A stretch of 64,000 nt of DNA from Haliclona indistincta (GCA_964017065.1 OZ024787.1:3439903-3503902), one strand, 5' to 3'; shown: positions 10,256-20,976, counted from the stretch's first letter. Notes: generated from the sequence alone by a model not told the origin. Numbers and translations are program-made.

Positions 10256-11229
10256 TGCTGCTGTAAGAAGATACTTATAAATATACATAGCATAAATTAT
10301 GATGACCGTTGCACTCATGTGATAATGCTGTAATAACCTGTTTACTGCTATGAACTCATGTGTAAAGCTATTTACTATTGTCAATCCATACGTATCCTTA
10401 TCAGTTCACAACCTTGATGTTACACACTATTATGTATGTCCTTTATTCAGAGTATAGTAATTATTATGGTGCTGGTTCATGATAACATTACTAATGCGGC
10501 TGATAGTGGGCATGGTTACAGATGGTGTTGCCGCCAGAAAAAGGGAAATTCGCAGAAGAATTTTTACTGCTCTCGTGTCAATTTGACATCACCATTACCT
10601 CTAAGCAATCATTGACAGAAGCACATCTTACTTGGTCATACTTGCTAATTTAGTACAGCCATAAAATTATGCTAAACTGCATTGTTCAATCAAGCAATAT
10701 TTCTGCTACTAACAGCTCAGTCTATAGTATAACTATATTGAAAAGGCTCATTGCTATTCGGAATTTTTTTCAGATTGCCAAAATTTCTCTGAACCACCTA
10801 ATGCGAAATTTTTGTCTATAAAATTTGTATGTTAAATTTTCGCATTATTTTATTTTCGTAGCTACATGTAGCTGCACAAGAAAATTTAATGTGCATTGCT
10901 TGTTAATCTTTCGTGTGTTTATTTGTCATTGCAAGGACGAGCAACTAAAATATTATAATGTCGGAAATTTCAATCTACAGTAACAAACACTTGTTCTTGC
11001 AATTCATTGCTCAACTGTGATGACTTATAGAACTGAACATTTTGATATTCTAATTTTTGAAGAAATTTAATTACCATTACAAAAAACTAGTTGCTAGAAA
11101 GGCTAACAATAATAATCATGTGTACATTTAATTACAACTTGTTCAAAACTGTCTATAATTGCAATAGTACAAAGCTGAAAACACTTGTGCAAAAAATTGA
11201 TGTGCGTGCATTGTATTACTTCTGTATTT
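10256..11229. other. Intergenic block between convergent genes
   Basis: No gene is seen. It lies between the class A gene and the 3' end of the minus-strand receptor gene, is A/T-rich, and is the duplicate partner of 6957-7793. It contains an AATAAA-like run (TTTTTAATAAATCAGAGA at 11226-11243) overlapping the receptor stop region. Confidence 0.55.
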
Positions 11230-14200
11230 TTAATAAATCAGAGATTCTCTCCTCATGCATACTTCAGATTGAGTTGGTTCAACCAGCTGCTGCTCAGCTG
11301 TACTTATTAACAAACTTTCTGACTCTTCATTCTTGTTGCAATAGTTACTAAGCTTGTAACGAAAACGAAGAAACACATGAAAGAGCAAAACTCCAATAAA
11401 TGTGATAAAAGCAACACTCACACTGATGGTAGTGACCATTTGTTCACTATTGTAATCATTCTGATACACTGCAGCCAGAGCAGACAGTAGACCAAGATTG
11501 AGAAGAGAAGAGCATTCCAAAATATCCAAGTAGTCGTTCTGATATACTCCTTTAAAACTCACCAATAGTGAAAGGAGCACTGTTGTGCTAGCTGTGACAA
11601 AGATAAGTGTACCGAGCGTGTCCAAGTGAAGAGATACTAGTGTAAATGACATACGAACCAGGAGCAATAGACCAGTCCAGAACCGACAGTTGTCCTTGTA
11701 AGGTCCATGGTAGGCATCAACGAAAGGCTTGAACTTGATCCAATGCTTACGGAATATTATAACTTTTGTCAAATGTTTCTCAATCACGACATCAAACAGT
11801 AGAGCAAGTGTGTAAGGAACAGCAAGAAGTAGAAACAACACAGCTGCTGCCATTAGTATGTAGTGTTTTGGTGAAAAATATGAAATATTTCCATCTATAT
11901 ACCAAACTGTAATTTTTGATGGCAAATGAATCCAAGACAAGGCTGGAGCAAATGTGCGAAAGATCTTTGTGAAGGACAGCAAGATGAGAGTAGCAAGTAC
12001 CTGCACTATATTGCCTCCAATCTTGTTGGACAGCCATGTGGAGTAGCGACACAGGACTATGATGGTGGCTATGATGAACCATATGTAGAGAGGGAACACA
12101 AATTGCAGCCACACCTTGTGATAGGCTGTCATGCCTTGATAAAAGCATGTTTCAATTCCGAGGTCAAGATTGAGCCAAGCAATGAACTGACTCAGTACTG
12201 GAATAGGCCCATTAGGAAAGAAGATACCAGTGCTCTCACTTATCTTGACAATACTGGCATAGAATACGAGCCCATTGATGGTACCAATGGAGACTGTCAA
12301 GTTCAAAACCATCAGAAGAGCTACCAAACCAAACCCAGCAGCAGCAAAGGGAATTATCAGAGCAAGGTACGAGAATTGAGGACAATGAATACAGTTGTTA
12401 GATCCCAGAGCAAGGCTGAGCCCATCCTGACACCTGCCACACAATATACCAGTCCTGTTGAGAGCACACTGTGGATCAGGATCAGTGAGAGAGAAGCTGA
12501 CCTGTGCTGGGTTGCAGTAGTCAAAAGGACATGTTTTGTGAACAATGACATGATTGTTGATATTACCAATCCAGACATCTCCTTGTCTTGTTATCATTTT
12601 AATGGTGGCATCGCATGTGATAGTACCGATAATATTTTTAAGTTTTATACAGTCGCATGACTTGGTTTTGTTCGATATATCAAATCCTAGTGGACATTTC
12701 GTCAACAATATTTTCAGTAACTTGAACGATTCAATGCTAAAAATGTTTAGCCTGTATGTTCGGTAAATTGGTCTGAGTGCAATGGTTGTGCAATTCATAG
12801 CACTTGTGTTGTGTAGCTCCATATCAGTGGATGCATTTTCACTATTAAAAGGTTGCACCTGAACGATTCCTGGAGCAACTCCATTTAATTGTCCTACAGT
12901 GACAACAGAGATATTGATCTCTTCTCCTGGATAGGCTGTCATTGTTAGCTGTGTCTGAGAGCAGTTTATTGTGTTGTTGCCATCACAGAAGCAGACATCA
13001 GTAGGTTCTGATGATATTATTGAGAGACCAGTCTGTGCTGAATAATCAAATGTTTTATGAAAGATTTCACTGGCGTCTAATTGATCACGACTAAAAATGT
13101 AACATTTATTCATCTCTCCTCCAAACATCACTGTACCAGCTGTTTCTGCTGTGTTTCCAGATATTGTTACCTTCACTGACTGTGGAAGTGTATCATCAGA
13201 GTACTGGAAAAAACAAGGAGTAAAGAACAGTTTGGTGAAATTGGTGTCTACAAATATGGCTCCTCCTCTGCGCTTTGCAGTGTTATTGGTGAAATTGAGA
13301 GTAGAATCGTTATTGAACATTAGATAAGAGTTTCCGTACAATGCAAGTCCACCTCCATCGATACCAGTGTTATTGTGGAAGACAGATGCTGTACCATTCA
13401 CCATTACAGCAGTGTGGTACGCAGCCAATCCAGTCATATTGTAGTTGTTCGTAATACTCACATTTGCTAGCACAAGGGTAGTCACGAAGAGTGCAGTTAT
13501 GGCTGATTGTACATCAACCTGATATATCCAAACGTTGTTGTCAACTATAAAATTATTTAGTGTAACGAAGAATTGGCTCTGATATTTGTAGGAAAAAAAA
13601 TGCATGGCTAAGCCTATTCCAATGTTGTGACAAATTTCTGTAGAGTTTATGATTACTCTTGCTGTGAACTTCACACCAATTAGATCAATTGACAAGACTG
13701 CATCAACACCAGTAATGTTGTTGTGATTGAACTTGCTGTTGACAATAACGATTGCGAATTCAAAAAAATCACTTTGAGCTGTCTGGCACTGTCTGTAATT
13801 ATCTTGCGTAGATAAAATCTTTAAACCTTGACCGTTTGCACCAAAGCTTAGTGAATTGTTGATTGTTAGATTATAAGTGGACACGTCGTGTTGCACAGCA
13901 TAAATAACTATGTTTCCATATCCTTTGTTGCCATATGCTACAATTGAATCGAATAAAATGCCAACGCTAAAGGATCTTTGAAGCAAATCAATCAATATAC
14001 CTGCATTATATACTAACTCGCTATCTCCAAATGACACATTTGTGTTTAAAATGACCACATTGTAAACCTGATTTCGAGGGTCACAAGTGGGTGGGTCAGT
14101 GTAAAAGATTGCTATGTTACCTCCATCAAAGTCGCCATAAATGTAATTTTGTGCAAATGAGGAATCAGTGATTGCCAGATCAACTCCATCAGTTTCGATT

Positions 14201-14727
14201 AAAAGACCATTACCTGTCCCATTCTGAATAGAAACATGATCGATTGTAATAGTGTAGCCAGTTTTAAAATATCCAAGACTGCCATTGCCAAAAAGGTTTG
14301 TCTGACAGAAACGTGTCATGTCAGCCCCACAGTTAGTGATGGTAATGTACCTGAAGGTGATGTTGGAGCTATTAACAAAAGCGATACCAGTACTGGAGTG
14401 TTCAGTACACTTGATGACCACTGTAGACTGCCAGACAGTCTCATGAAATCCCTGCTCCATTCTCCCATCACCTTCAAACACAGCTTTAGTCAGGTTCTTG
14501 AACACCACTAGTTCCTGAAGATTCAACAAGTGAGTTCCCTCCAAGAAATGGACAACCAAACCAGAAGAGTTAGAGAAGCTATCAGCCATCTTTCCAAAAG
14601 TAGTAACGTTGTAACAAGGAGTACCAGGACAGTGTTCATCTTCAGACGGCTGAATGTAGACATCTCTTGTTGAACATAGACATGAGATGCTGAGCACTAG
14701 AAGAAGAATGATGCTGTTAGTAGCCAT
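11230..14727 (-). CDS. Large beta-helix ectodomain / multi-TM receptor-like protein
   Basis: Single open frame, 1165 aa from the ATG at 14727; an in-frame ATG at 14784 adds 19 polar residues before the hydrophobic signal (MATNSIILLLVLSIS), so the inner start is preferred. The ectodomain is rich in N-glycosylation sites and short beta-strand repeats of the form V.I..S.F..N..., typical of a right-handed parallel beta-helix (pectate-lyase-like). A Cys-rich segment with GILCGRCQDGLSLALGSNNC follows (EGF/laminin-like spacing). From about residue 780 there are roughly eight hydrophobic helices and a cytosolic tail with NKNEESESLLIS. Large sponge gene families have this layout; ligand and signalling are unknown. 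No intron is visible. Its 3' portion has been duplicated at 7794-8202. Confidence 0.8.
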   Translation of the reverse strand: MATNSIILLLVLSISCLCSTRDVYIQPSEDEHCPGTPCYNVTTFGKMADSFSNSSGLVVHFLEGTHLLNLQELVVFKNLTKAVFEGDGRMEQGFHETVWQSTVVIKCTEHSSTGIAFVNSSNITFRYITITNCGADMTRFCQTNLFGNGSLGYFKTGYTITIDHVSIQNGTGNGLLIETDGVDLAITDSSFAQNYIYGDFDGGNIAIFYTDPPTCDPRNQVYNVVILNTNVSFGDSELVYNAGILIDLLQRSFSVGILFDSIVAYGNKGYGNIVIYAVQHDVSTYNLTINNSLSFGANGQGLKILSTQDNYRQCQTAQSDFFEFAIVIVNSKFNHNNITGVDAVLSIDLIGVKFTARVIINSTEICHNIGIGLAMHFFSYKYQSQFFVTLNNFIVDNNVWIYQVDVQSAITALFVTTLVLANVSITNNYNMTGLAAYHTAVMVNGTASVFHNNTGIDGGGLALYGNSYLMFNNDSTLNFTNNTAKRRGGAIFVDTNFTKLFFTPCFFQYSDDTLPQSVKVTISGNTAETAGTVMFGGEMNKCYIFSRDQLDASEIFHKTFDYSAQTGLSIISSEPTDVCFCDGNNTINCSQTQLTMTAYPGEEINISVVTVGQLNGVAPGIVQVQPFNSENASTDMELHNTSAMNCTTIALRPIYRTYRLNIFSIESFKLLKILLTKCPLGFDISNKTKSCDCIKLKNIIGTITCDATIKMITRQGDVWIGNINNHVIVHKTCPFDYCNPAQVSFSLTDPDPQCALNRTGILCGRCQDGLSLALGSNNCIHCPQFSYLALIIPFAAAGFGLVALLMVLNLTVSIGTINGLVFYASIVKISESTGIFFPNGPIPVLSQFIAWLNLDLGIETCFYQGMTAYHKVWLQFVFPLYIWFIIATIIVLCRYSTWLSNKIGGNIVQVLATLILLSFTKIFRTFAPALSWIHLPSKITVWYIDGNISYFSPKHYILMAAAVLFLLLAVPYTLALLFDVVIEKHLTKVIIFRKHWIKFKPFVDAYHGPYKDNCRFWTGLLLLVRMSFTLVSLHLDTLGTLIFVTASTTVLLSLLVSFKGVYQNDYLDILECSSLLNLGLLSALAAVYQNDYNSEQMVTTISVSVAFITFIGVLLFHVFLRFRYKLSNYCNKNEESESLLISTAEQQLVEPTQSEVCMRRESLIY

Positions 14728-14784
14728 GACTGAAGAAAAATTATCTGAATAAGACTTTGTACTTGAGCACAATGAGAATTGCAT

Positions 14785-16026
14785 ACATACTGTGAATTGG
14801 AGAACAAAAGATGATATTCATTTTCTTTAAGAGGTTTGTACACTTGTTTAATGTTTGTTTTGCTTATGGTCTCAGCTAGGCAATAACATGAAGGGGTGAC
14901 TGCAGGTGCACTCCTGGTGACCGCGATTTAAGATGGCAGCTGGGTCGAAAGCATTGAAGAATGGTACAGTACTTTAATGACGTTAGTTGGTCACAGAATT
15001 CATGGTAATGTCCCTAGTCAGAATAATCATACTGACACAATCGTCCTCCTTATAAAAGCTATCCAATGCTGTTCCAAATCTTCAATCTGACAATGGTTTG
15101 ACACCTCTCTATGTTTCTAGACTGAATTGTTTCAGTGACGTAATTACTCTCTTTCTGAAAGCCAATGCTACAAATTCTTATGCAACTTACGTTACTAATC
15201 ATGAATAGTAACGGGACAGGGGACCGAGGAATGATCTACTTGCTGTTGTTCGTGCACTCTATCTTTGTATGGATAGTGTAGCTCTGTTCATGATAGCTGG
15301 TGCTGGTAGCAGCCATGTATATTATTGCATTGTCTTCATTATTACATAGAGACTAAAACTATATCAGTCCTATCCTTGGCTGTATCAACTGGCAGTGATA
15401 AGACTGCTTGAACGTAATAAGTAACATTATACTATAATTATTACCACAATAAAATAATCGTAATAATTATTATCGTATTGTGGGAAATTTTGGAGGGTCA
15501 AAATTTTGGCGAATGACCCGGATTTTTTGTTTTGACGAATTTAATTTTGGCGCCCAGCGCCTGGCTCATGTATTACTGTAATAGAAAAGCAGATTTTGGT
15601 GAATGCTTAACGATTTGTCAAACTTGCCAAAATTTTAAGCCACCAAAATTTCTAGCTATACAGTATGACTATTGATCAACCGTGATCATGAATAGTAGGA
15701 CACATTGATGTTCACATTAACTTTTGACATCATTATTGCATAAGTAATGTGGATTCTCTGAATATTCTTCGTGGATGACACTTTCTCATAGTTACTGCCA
15801 AGGGGGTGTGGTATATAGTGTGACTTCTGTACAGGTGTACATGTAGCTGGTCTGCATATACTGCATGTACATGTATAGATCTATAGATCTATCCTATACA
15901 TAGTACTGCTTGTTTCATTTCTTAGGCAATAAAATTTTGTATGGTAGTGTTATTAGACGATACTTACATTTTTGGTATATAGAGTCACTTCCTCCTAGTA
16001 CCAAAACTACTTGTTGGCAAGGGTGT
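14785..16026. other. Intergenic region between receptor and first class B gene
   Basis: No gene is seen. It holds the bidirectional upstream region of the minus-strand receptor, a MITE-like repeat (listed separately), A/T-rich tracts, and from about 15900 the 5' flank shared with the class B genes at 18761 and 21051 (GGCAATAAAATTTTGTATGG). Confidence 0.55.
15474..15665. repeat. MITE-like element with AAATTTTGG ends
   Basis: Left arm GAAATTTTGGAGGGTCAAAA and right arm TTTTAAGCCACCAAAATTTC are imperfect complements separated by about 110 bp. No coding sequence. Confidence 0.6.
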
Positions 16027-16070
16027 GATGTAGTTCGATCATGTGGTCTTGTGGTTACCAGTAGTGAAGG
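16027..16070 (+). promoter_or_regulatory. Conserved upstream box, class B (copy 5)
   Basis: A diverged version of the box found before all class B and C genes: GATGTAG...GATCATGTGGTCTTGTGG then AGTAGTGAAGG. It ends 51 bp before the chosen ATG. Position and conservation suggest promoter or 5'UTR function. Confidence 0.45.
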
Positions 16071-16121
16071 CAACATTGTTTGCCATTGTGTTGCCTTCAA
16101 AACTCATTGTGTGTTGCCTCA

Positions 16122-17450
16122 ATGGCTCAGAGAGTGCTTGTACGTAGCCTGCTTCTAGTGTTAACAGTGAGTGCTGTAGCAGCAGATGAACCCAGCGAGG
16201 GACCAGATCAACTAGTGTGCCCTCCAGACCAGGACTCTAATTCCTCATACTGGTTTGTTTTGCCTATTCCTAGTGACTGCAATAAGTCACCAACTATACA
16301 GTGCTCTTATAATCTTGGTGTTCGACGCAATCCTGTCAATGGCTCTTTTGCTGATTTTCATTTATCAGCAACAACACAAGGCTATGTTGCTGTTGGATTC
16401 TCTAAAGATAGTCTAATGGGAGAAGATGACGTGATTGGTTGTAAGAGAGATCCTCAGACTGGTAACATTAGTGTAGTGAGTGCCTGGAACCCAGCCCCAC
16501 AGCATGCTCCTAACATAAGGGACCCCAGTCAACGTGGTGTGTGCCCGTATCACACTAGTTATAGTGATGGCCAGCTCTCCTGTAGATTCAGCCGCTACAT
16601 TGCACCTGTTAATCCTGGTCGTGATTACGACTTAAGCAACTCTTACTTTATCTTTCTTGCCAGAAGTGACAATGGGAGCTCATCACACTTCCTCAAACAC
16701 AATAAGACTCCATTTATCAGTGATATCTCAATTAAAGTGCTGTTTGATAACAGTACTGCTGTTCACAAACCACGTAGTGCACTGGTTAAAGCACATGGCG
16801 CCATGATGTTGTTAGTTTGCCCGTTCTTGTATGGATTTGTTTTCTTGTTTGGTGTTCCTTTAATAAAGTCGATATCAATTCAAAATTATCTTTCAAGGAA
16901 GGATATTTGGCATTTGTTACGCATAACACTAGGGATTGGAATCATATGTTTTATGGTGCTTAGTACACTGTTTGCTGTTGTTGGCAATTCAAGTATTTTG
17001 TGTACTGCAGACATATTCCATGTTGTGATTGGAAGCTTAATGCTGGTAACTGTATTAGCTATGGTGCTGCTTGACTGCTGCCTTGTGTGCTTAGATTTTC
17101 AGTTGACCTGTGTCTTCTTGGTTTGGTGGTATGTGCTGATGATTGAGGACTTCTTTATTCCATTTAGTTTGCTGCTGTCTCAAGATGGCTGTGGTCCCGA
17201 TAGACCTGACTTTCTAATTGATGTACTAATTGTTCACCTGGTTCTTAAGCTGGTCTTGCTTTTGGTGATACTGGCTTTGTATATAGCCTTTATATGTTAC
17301 CATTGGTCAGAATCGAATTGGAGTCTCCTTTCATATTACCAAAATTTCAAGAAAGTTGTGGGCTTCTTGATCGGAGTATTTGCAGTTGTCTTTTTTGTCA
17401 ATGTTGTTACTGTCCTAATACTTGTCATCCTGTTCTCTTTCAACCCTTGA
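16122..17450 (+). CDS. DOMON domain / multi-TM protein, class B (copy 5)
   Basis: Intact single-exon gene, 442 aa from ATGGCTCAGAG at 16122, the start context shared by all B and C genes (an in-frame ATG lies 42 bp upstream). Signal peptide MAQRVLVRSLLLVLTVSAVA. The DOMON core with MGEDDVIGCKRD is nearly identical to class A. The membrane half differs: helix 1 KAHGAMMLLVCPFLYGFVF, a basic loop NYLSRKDIWHLLR, then IFHVVIGSLMLVT carrying the second retained b561-type His, and three more helices with a conserved SQDGCGPDRPDF loop between helices 4 and 5. The protein ends with a short hydrophobic helix and LFSFNP. The SNSYF and SSSHF variants near the end of the DOMON domain are private to this copy. 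Confidence 0.85.
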   Translation: MAQRVLVRSLLLVLTVSAVAADEPSEGPDQLVCPPDQDSNSSYWFVLPIPSDCNKSPTIQCSYNLGVRRNPVNGSFADFHLSATTQGYVAVGFSKDSLMGEDDVIGCKRDPQTGNISVVSAWNPAPQHAPNIRDPSQRGVCPYHTSYSDGQLSCRFSRYIAPVNPGRDYDLSNSYFIFLARSDNGSSSHFLKHNKTPFISDISIKVLFDNSTAVHKPRSALVKAHGAMMLLVCPFLYGFVFLFGVPLIKSISIQNYLSRKDIWHLLRITLGIGIICFMVLSTLFAVVGNSSILCTADIFHVVIGSLMLVTVLAMVLLDCCLVCLDFQLTCVFLVWWYVLMIEDFFIPFSLLLSQDGCGPDRPDFLIDVLIVHLVLKLVLLLVILALYIAFICYHWSESNWSLLSYYQNFKKVVGFLIGVFAVVFFVNVVTVLILVILFSFNP

Positions 17451-17789
17451 AACTGCACGAGAATGAAAAGATTTTCAGTTAGCTACAGTATAATGTGTAG
17501 CACAAACTGTGTGACTGTAGTAGCGTACATTCTTAGTGAACAGTGAATAGACTGTTTCAATAATCATACATGTAGTTGTGTACAGTAGTTGACTTCAGTA
17601 TGATCTTGTACTAAATGCGGCCACTGCCAGTTTAGAGTTTTAGTTGATGTAGAATGAAAACGGTTGAATATGATTATGGAACTGAAATCAGCCATACAGA
17701 CTGTGAAATATCATTGAAAAATGTTTGAATTTACCTTTGAACAGACAGACTGCACTCGTGATGCAAAGTACGCTATTGCTTGGAAAGGC

Positions 17790-18182
17790 AACTGAAATGG
17801 TGTTTATCACACTTGTCAGCGCAGATAGGTATGCCATTAGGAATATGGACTGGTCTACAGGCTGTAATTCCTGACATGAAGTTCACATGCAGTGGTATAA
17901 TCACAGGCTGGACTGGATGGTTCACATTAAATCAGAATTTTCAAGTTACATGTACACAGTCTGTGAGATTACAAGTATGGAAGGAGCGAAGGAGCCTAGA
18001 CTAGGAAGACTAGCAAGGAGCGGCTGAACGCTCTTTCCTCTTATGGGCTCCTTGTATGCCTAGTTTTGACTTGTTGCATTTTCTTACTAAAATTAATGTT
18101 CGGTACTAATGAGACAGTGATGGTGGGTTAAATTTAAGCTTTAATTTTAGCCAGCCCTGACCTCGGCTACCTCAACTAATAC
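17790..18182 (+). pseudogene. Eroded class C DOMON gene tail (relic 1)
   Basis: Downstream of the class B gene, short tracts match the last codons of class C genes: CACTTGTCAGCGCAGATAGG (codons ACQRR), then GTGATGGTGGGTTAAATT and TTAGCCAGCCCTGACC (codons ending SPDLGY), then the class C stop region. All frames are broken. A separate 219-bp insertion splits the relic. Confidence 0.65.
17836..18054 (+). mobile_element. 219-bp insertion with exon-like coding fragment
   Basis: Absent from the sister relics at 20310 and 22680 and flanked by a direct TATGCC (17830-17835 and 18055-18060), consistent with a 6-bp target duplication. It contains an open stretch reading AVIPDMKFTCSGIITGW and later QSVRLQVWK, which resembles a short repeated extracellular module I recall from many sponge proteins. 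It could be a captured exon or an insertion of a processed fragment. Confidence 0.5.
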
Positions 18183-18367
18183 TGCATGCTACAATGATTC
18201 TTTACATGATGTAACCATTACGTTATTGTACCTCAAGATTCACAACTAACCTATCTCTCCTAAAGCGCAATGAGAGACATGATATGAAGTTCTGATCAAT
18301 TATGAAGTTATGAGATTTTATCAAATACTTTGAGGCACTCTGGTAGCAAACCACGTATTGGCGATTG

Positions 18368-18434
18368 CATGATGTAGTGTAATCATGTGGTCTCGTGGTA
18401 ATCGGTAGTGAAGGTTGCCGTGTTGCAATGGCTC
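18368..18434 (+). promoter_or_regulatory. Orphan upstream box and start codon remnant
   Basis: A good copy of the B/C box (CATGATGTAGTGTAATCATG ... GGTAGTGAAGG) followed by TTGCAATGGCTCAGAG, the standard start context. After these codons the sequence turns into unrelated DNA. A lost gene once began here. Confidence 0.6.
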
Positions 18435-18686
18435 AGAGTAAACAAAATTCAGAGACAGTATATCATAACAGTTTTTACAAGTACTGATATAATGTCATTT
18501 AACATTATTCTACGTGTACTAAAGTTGAATCTAGATCTGTTGATACATAGTACTGCTTGTTTCATTTCTTACTTTTGTTCTTAGGCAATAAAATTTTGTA
18601 TGGTAGTATGTGATATTAGACGATACTTACATTGTTTGTATCTAGGGTCCCTTCCTCCTAGTACCAAAACTACTTGTTGGCAAGGG

Positions 18687-18736
18687 CATGATGTAATGTG
18701 ATCATGAGGTCTCTTGCGGGTGACCGGTAGTGAAGG
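18687..18736 (+). promoter_or_regulatory. Conserved upstream box, class B (copy 6)
   Basis: CATGATGTAATGTGATCATG followed by GTGACCGGTAGTGAAGG. It shares the variant TCTCTTGCGGG with the box at 20977, unlike the remaining boxes. Confidence 0.45.
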
Positions 18737-18760
18737 TGCACAGAATTGCTGTGTGTTGCA

Positions 18761-19969
18761 ATGGCTCAAAGGGTGTGTAGTCTGCTTCTAGTGTTAATAG
18801 TGAGCGCTATAACAGCAGATGAACTCAGTGAGGGACCAGGTCAGCTAGTATGCCCTCCAGACCAGGACTCCAGTTCTTCGTACTGGTTCACCTTGCCTAT
18901 TCCTAGTGGCTGCAATAAATCATCAACTGTGCAGTGCTCTTATTATCTTGCTGTTCGGCGAAATCCTGTCAATGGCTCTTTTGCTGATTTTCATTTATCA
19001 GCAACAACACAAGGCTATGTTGCGGCCGGGTTTTCGAGGGATAAGCTGATGGGAGAAGATGACGTGATTGGTTGTAAGAGAGATCCTCAGACTGGTAACA
19101 TTAGTGTAGTGAGTGCCTGGAACCCAGCCCAGCATGCTCATAACAGAAGGGACCCCAGTCAACGTGGTGTGTGCCAGTATCACACTAGCTATAGTGATGG
19201 CCAGCTCTCCTGTAGATTCAGCCGCTACATTGCACCTGTTAATCCTGGCTATGATTACGATTTGAACAATTCTTACTTTATCTTTCTTGCCAGAAGTGAC
19301 AATGGGAGCTCACCACACTTCCTCAAACACAAGGAGACTCCAATAATCAGCTATTTTCCTATCAATGTGCTTCATGATAACAGTACTGTTGTTCACAAAC
19401 CACAAAGTGCATTGGTTAAAGCACATGGCGCCATGATGTTGTTAGCTTGCCCGTTCTTATATGGATTTGTTGTCTTGTTTGGTGTTCCTTTAATAAAGTC
19501 AATATCAATTCAAAATTATCTTTCAAGAAAGGATATTTGGCATTTGTTACGCATAACACTAGGCATTGGAATCCTATGTTTTATGGTGCTTAGTACGCTG
19601 TTTGCTGTTGTTGGCAATTCAAGTATTTTGTGTACTGCAGACATATTCCATGTTGTGATTGGAAGCTTAATGCTGGTAACTGTATTAGCTATGGTGCTGC
19701 TTGACTGCTTCCTTGTGTGCTTCGATTTTCAGTTGACCTGTGTATTCTTGGTTTGGTGTGTTGTGCTGATGATTGAGGACTTCTTTATTCCATTTAGTTT
19801 GCTGCTGTCTCAATTTTACCGTTGGTCGGAATCGAATCCGAGTCTCCTTTCATATTACCAAAATTTCTATAAAGTTGTGGGCGTCTTGATCGGAGTATTT
19901 GCAGTTGTCTTTTCTTTCAATGTTGTTACTGTCCTAACACTTGTCATCCTATTCTCTATCAACCCTTGA
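18761..19969 (+). CDS. DOMON domain / multi-TM protein, class B with one helix deleted (copy 6)
   Basis: Intact frame, 402 aa from ATGGCTCAAAG at 18761. Signal peptide MAQRVCSLLLVLIVSAI; a DOMON core with small changes (AAGFSRDKLMG; NPAQHAHNRRDPS lacks one Pro). Helices 1-4 match the other class B proteins, with KAHG and IFHVVIG histidines kept. An in-frame deletion joins LLLSQ directly to FYRWSESN, removing the DGCG loop and the following roughly 30-residue helix present in all other class B copies. Topology of the C-terminal end would therefore be inverted relative to the paralogues unless the protein is non-functional. Confidence 0.8.
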   Translation: MAQRVCSLLLVLIVSAITADELSEGPGQLVCPPDQDSSSSYWFTLPIPSGCNKSSTVQCSYYLAVRRNPVNGSFADFHLSATTQGYVAAGFSRDKLMGEDDVIGCKRDPQTGNISVVSAWNPAQHAHNRRDPSQRGVCQYHTSYSDGQLSCRFSRYIAPVNPGYDYDLNNSYFIFLARSDNGSSPHFLKHKETPIISYFPINVLHDNSTVVHKPQSALVKAHGAMMLLACPFLYGFVVLFGVPLIKSISIQNYLSRKDIWHLLRITLGIGILCFMVLSTLFAVVGNSSILCTADIFHVVIGSLMLVTVLAMVLLDCFLVCFDFQLTCVFLVWCVVLMIEDFFIPFSLLLSQFYRWSESNPSLLSYYQNFYKVVGVLIGVFAVVFSFNVVTVLTLVILFSINP

Positions 19970-20309
19970 AACTGCACGAGAATGAAAAGATTTTCAGTTA
20001 GCTACAGTATAATGTGTAGCACAAACTGTGTGACTGTAGTAGCGTACATTCTTAGTGAACAGTGAATAGACTGTTTCAATAATCATACATGTAGTTGTGT
20101 ACAGTATTTGACTTCAGTATGATCTTGTACTAAATACGGCCACTGCCAGTTTAGAGTTTTAGTTGATGTAGAATGAAAACTATTGAATGTGATTACGGAA
20201 CTGAAATCAGCCATACAGACTGTGAAATATCGTTGAAAAATGTTGGAATTCACCTTTGAACAGACAGACTGCACTCGTGATGCAAAGTACGCTATTTCTT
20301 GGAAAGGCA

Positions 20310-20462
20310 AAATGGTGTTTATCACACTTGTCAGCGCAGACGCCTAGTTTTGACTTGTTGCTTTTTCTTACTAAACTTGATGTTCGGTACTAATGACAGT
20401 GATGGTGGGTTAAATTTAAGCTTTAATTTTAGCCAGCCCTGACCTTGGCTACCTCAACTAAC
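20310..20462 (+). pseudogene. Eroded class C DOMON gene tail (relic 2)
   Basis: Same arrangement as the relic after copy 5 but without the 219-bp insertion: CACTTGTCAGCGCAGACG, then GTGATGGTGGGTTAAATT and TTTTAGCCAGCCCTGACC. It shows the ancestral spacing of the relic. Confidence 0.65.
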
Positions 20463-20648
20463 ACTGCATGCTACAATGATTCTTTACATGATGTAACCAT
20501 TACGTTACTGTACCTCAAGATTCACAACTAACCTGTCTCTCCTAAAGCGCAATGAGAGACATGATATGAAGTTTTGATCAATTATGAAGTTATGAGGTTT
20601 TATCAATACTTTGATGCACTCTGGTAGCAAACCACGTATTGGCGATTG

Positions 20649-20716
20649 CATGATGTAGTGTGATCATGTGATCTCGTGGTGATCGGTAGTGAAGGTTGCC
20701 GTGTTGCAATGGCTCA
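20649..20716 (+). promoter_or_regulatory. Orphan upstream box and start codon remnant
   Basis: Second orphan copy: CATGATGTAGTGTGATCATG through GGTAGTGAAGG and then TTGCAATGGCTCAGAG leading into non-coding sequence nearly identical to that after 18434. The orphan was therefore already dead before the local duplication. Confidence 0.6.
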
Positions 20717-20976
20717 GAGTAAACAACATTCAGAGACAGTATATCATAACAGTTTTTACAAGTACTGATATAATGTCATTTAACATTATTCTACATGTAC
20801 TAAAGTTGAATCTAGATCTGTTGATACATAGTACTGCTTGACATGCTTGTTTCATTTCTTACTTTTGTTCTTAGGCAATAAAATTTTGTATGGTAGTATG
20901 TGATATTAGACGATACTTACATTGTTTGTATCTAGGGTCCCTTCCTCCTAGTACCAAAACTACTTGTTGGCAAGGG

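Noticed and set aside
11926..12660. 244-codon plus-strand frame opposite the receptor gene
   Set aside because: It is antisense to a clearly coding membrane domain, with no recognisable domain of its own.
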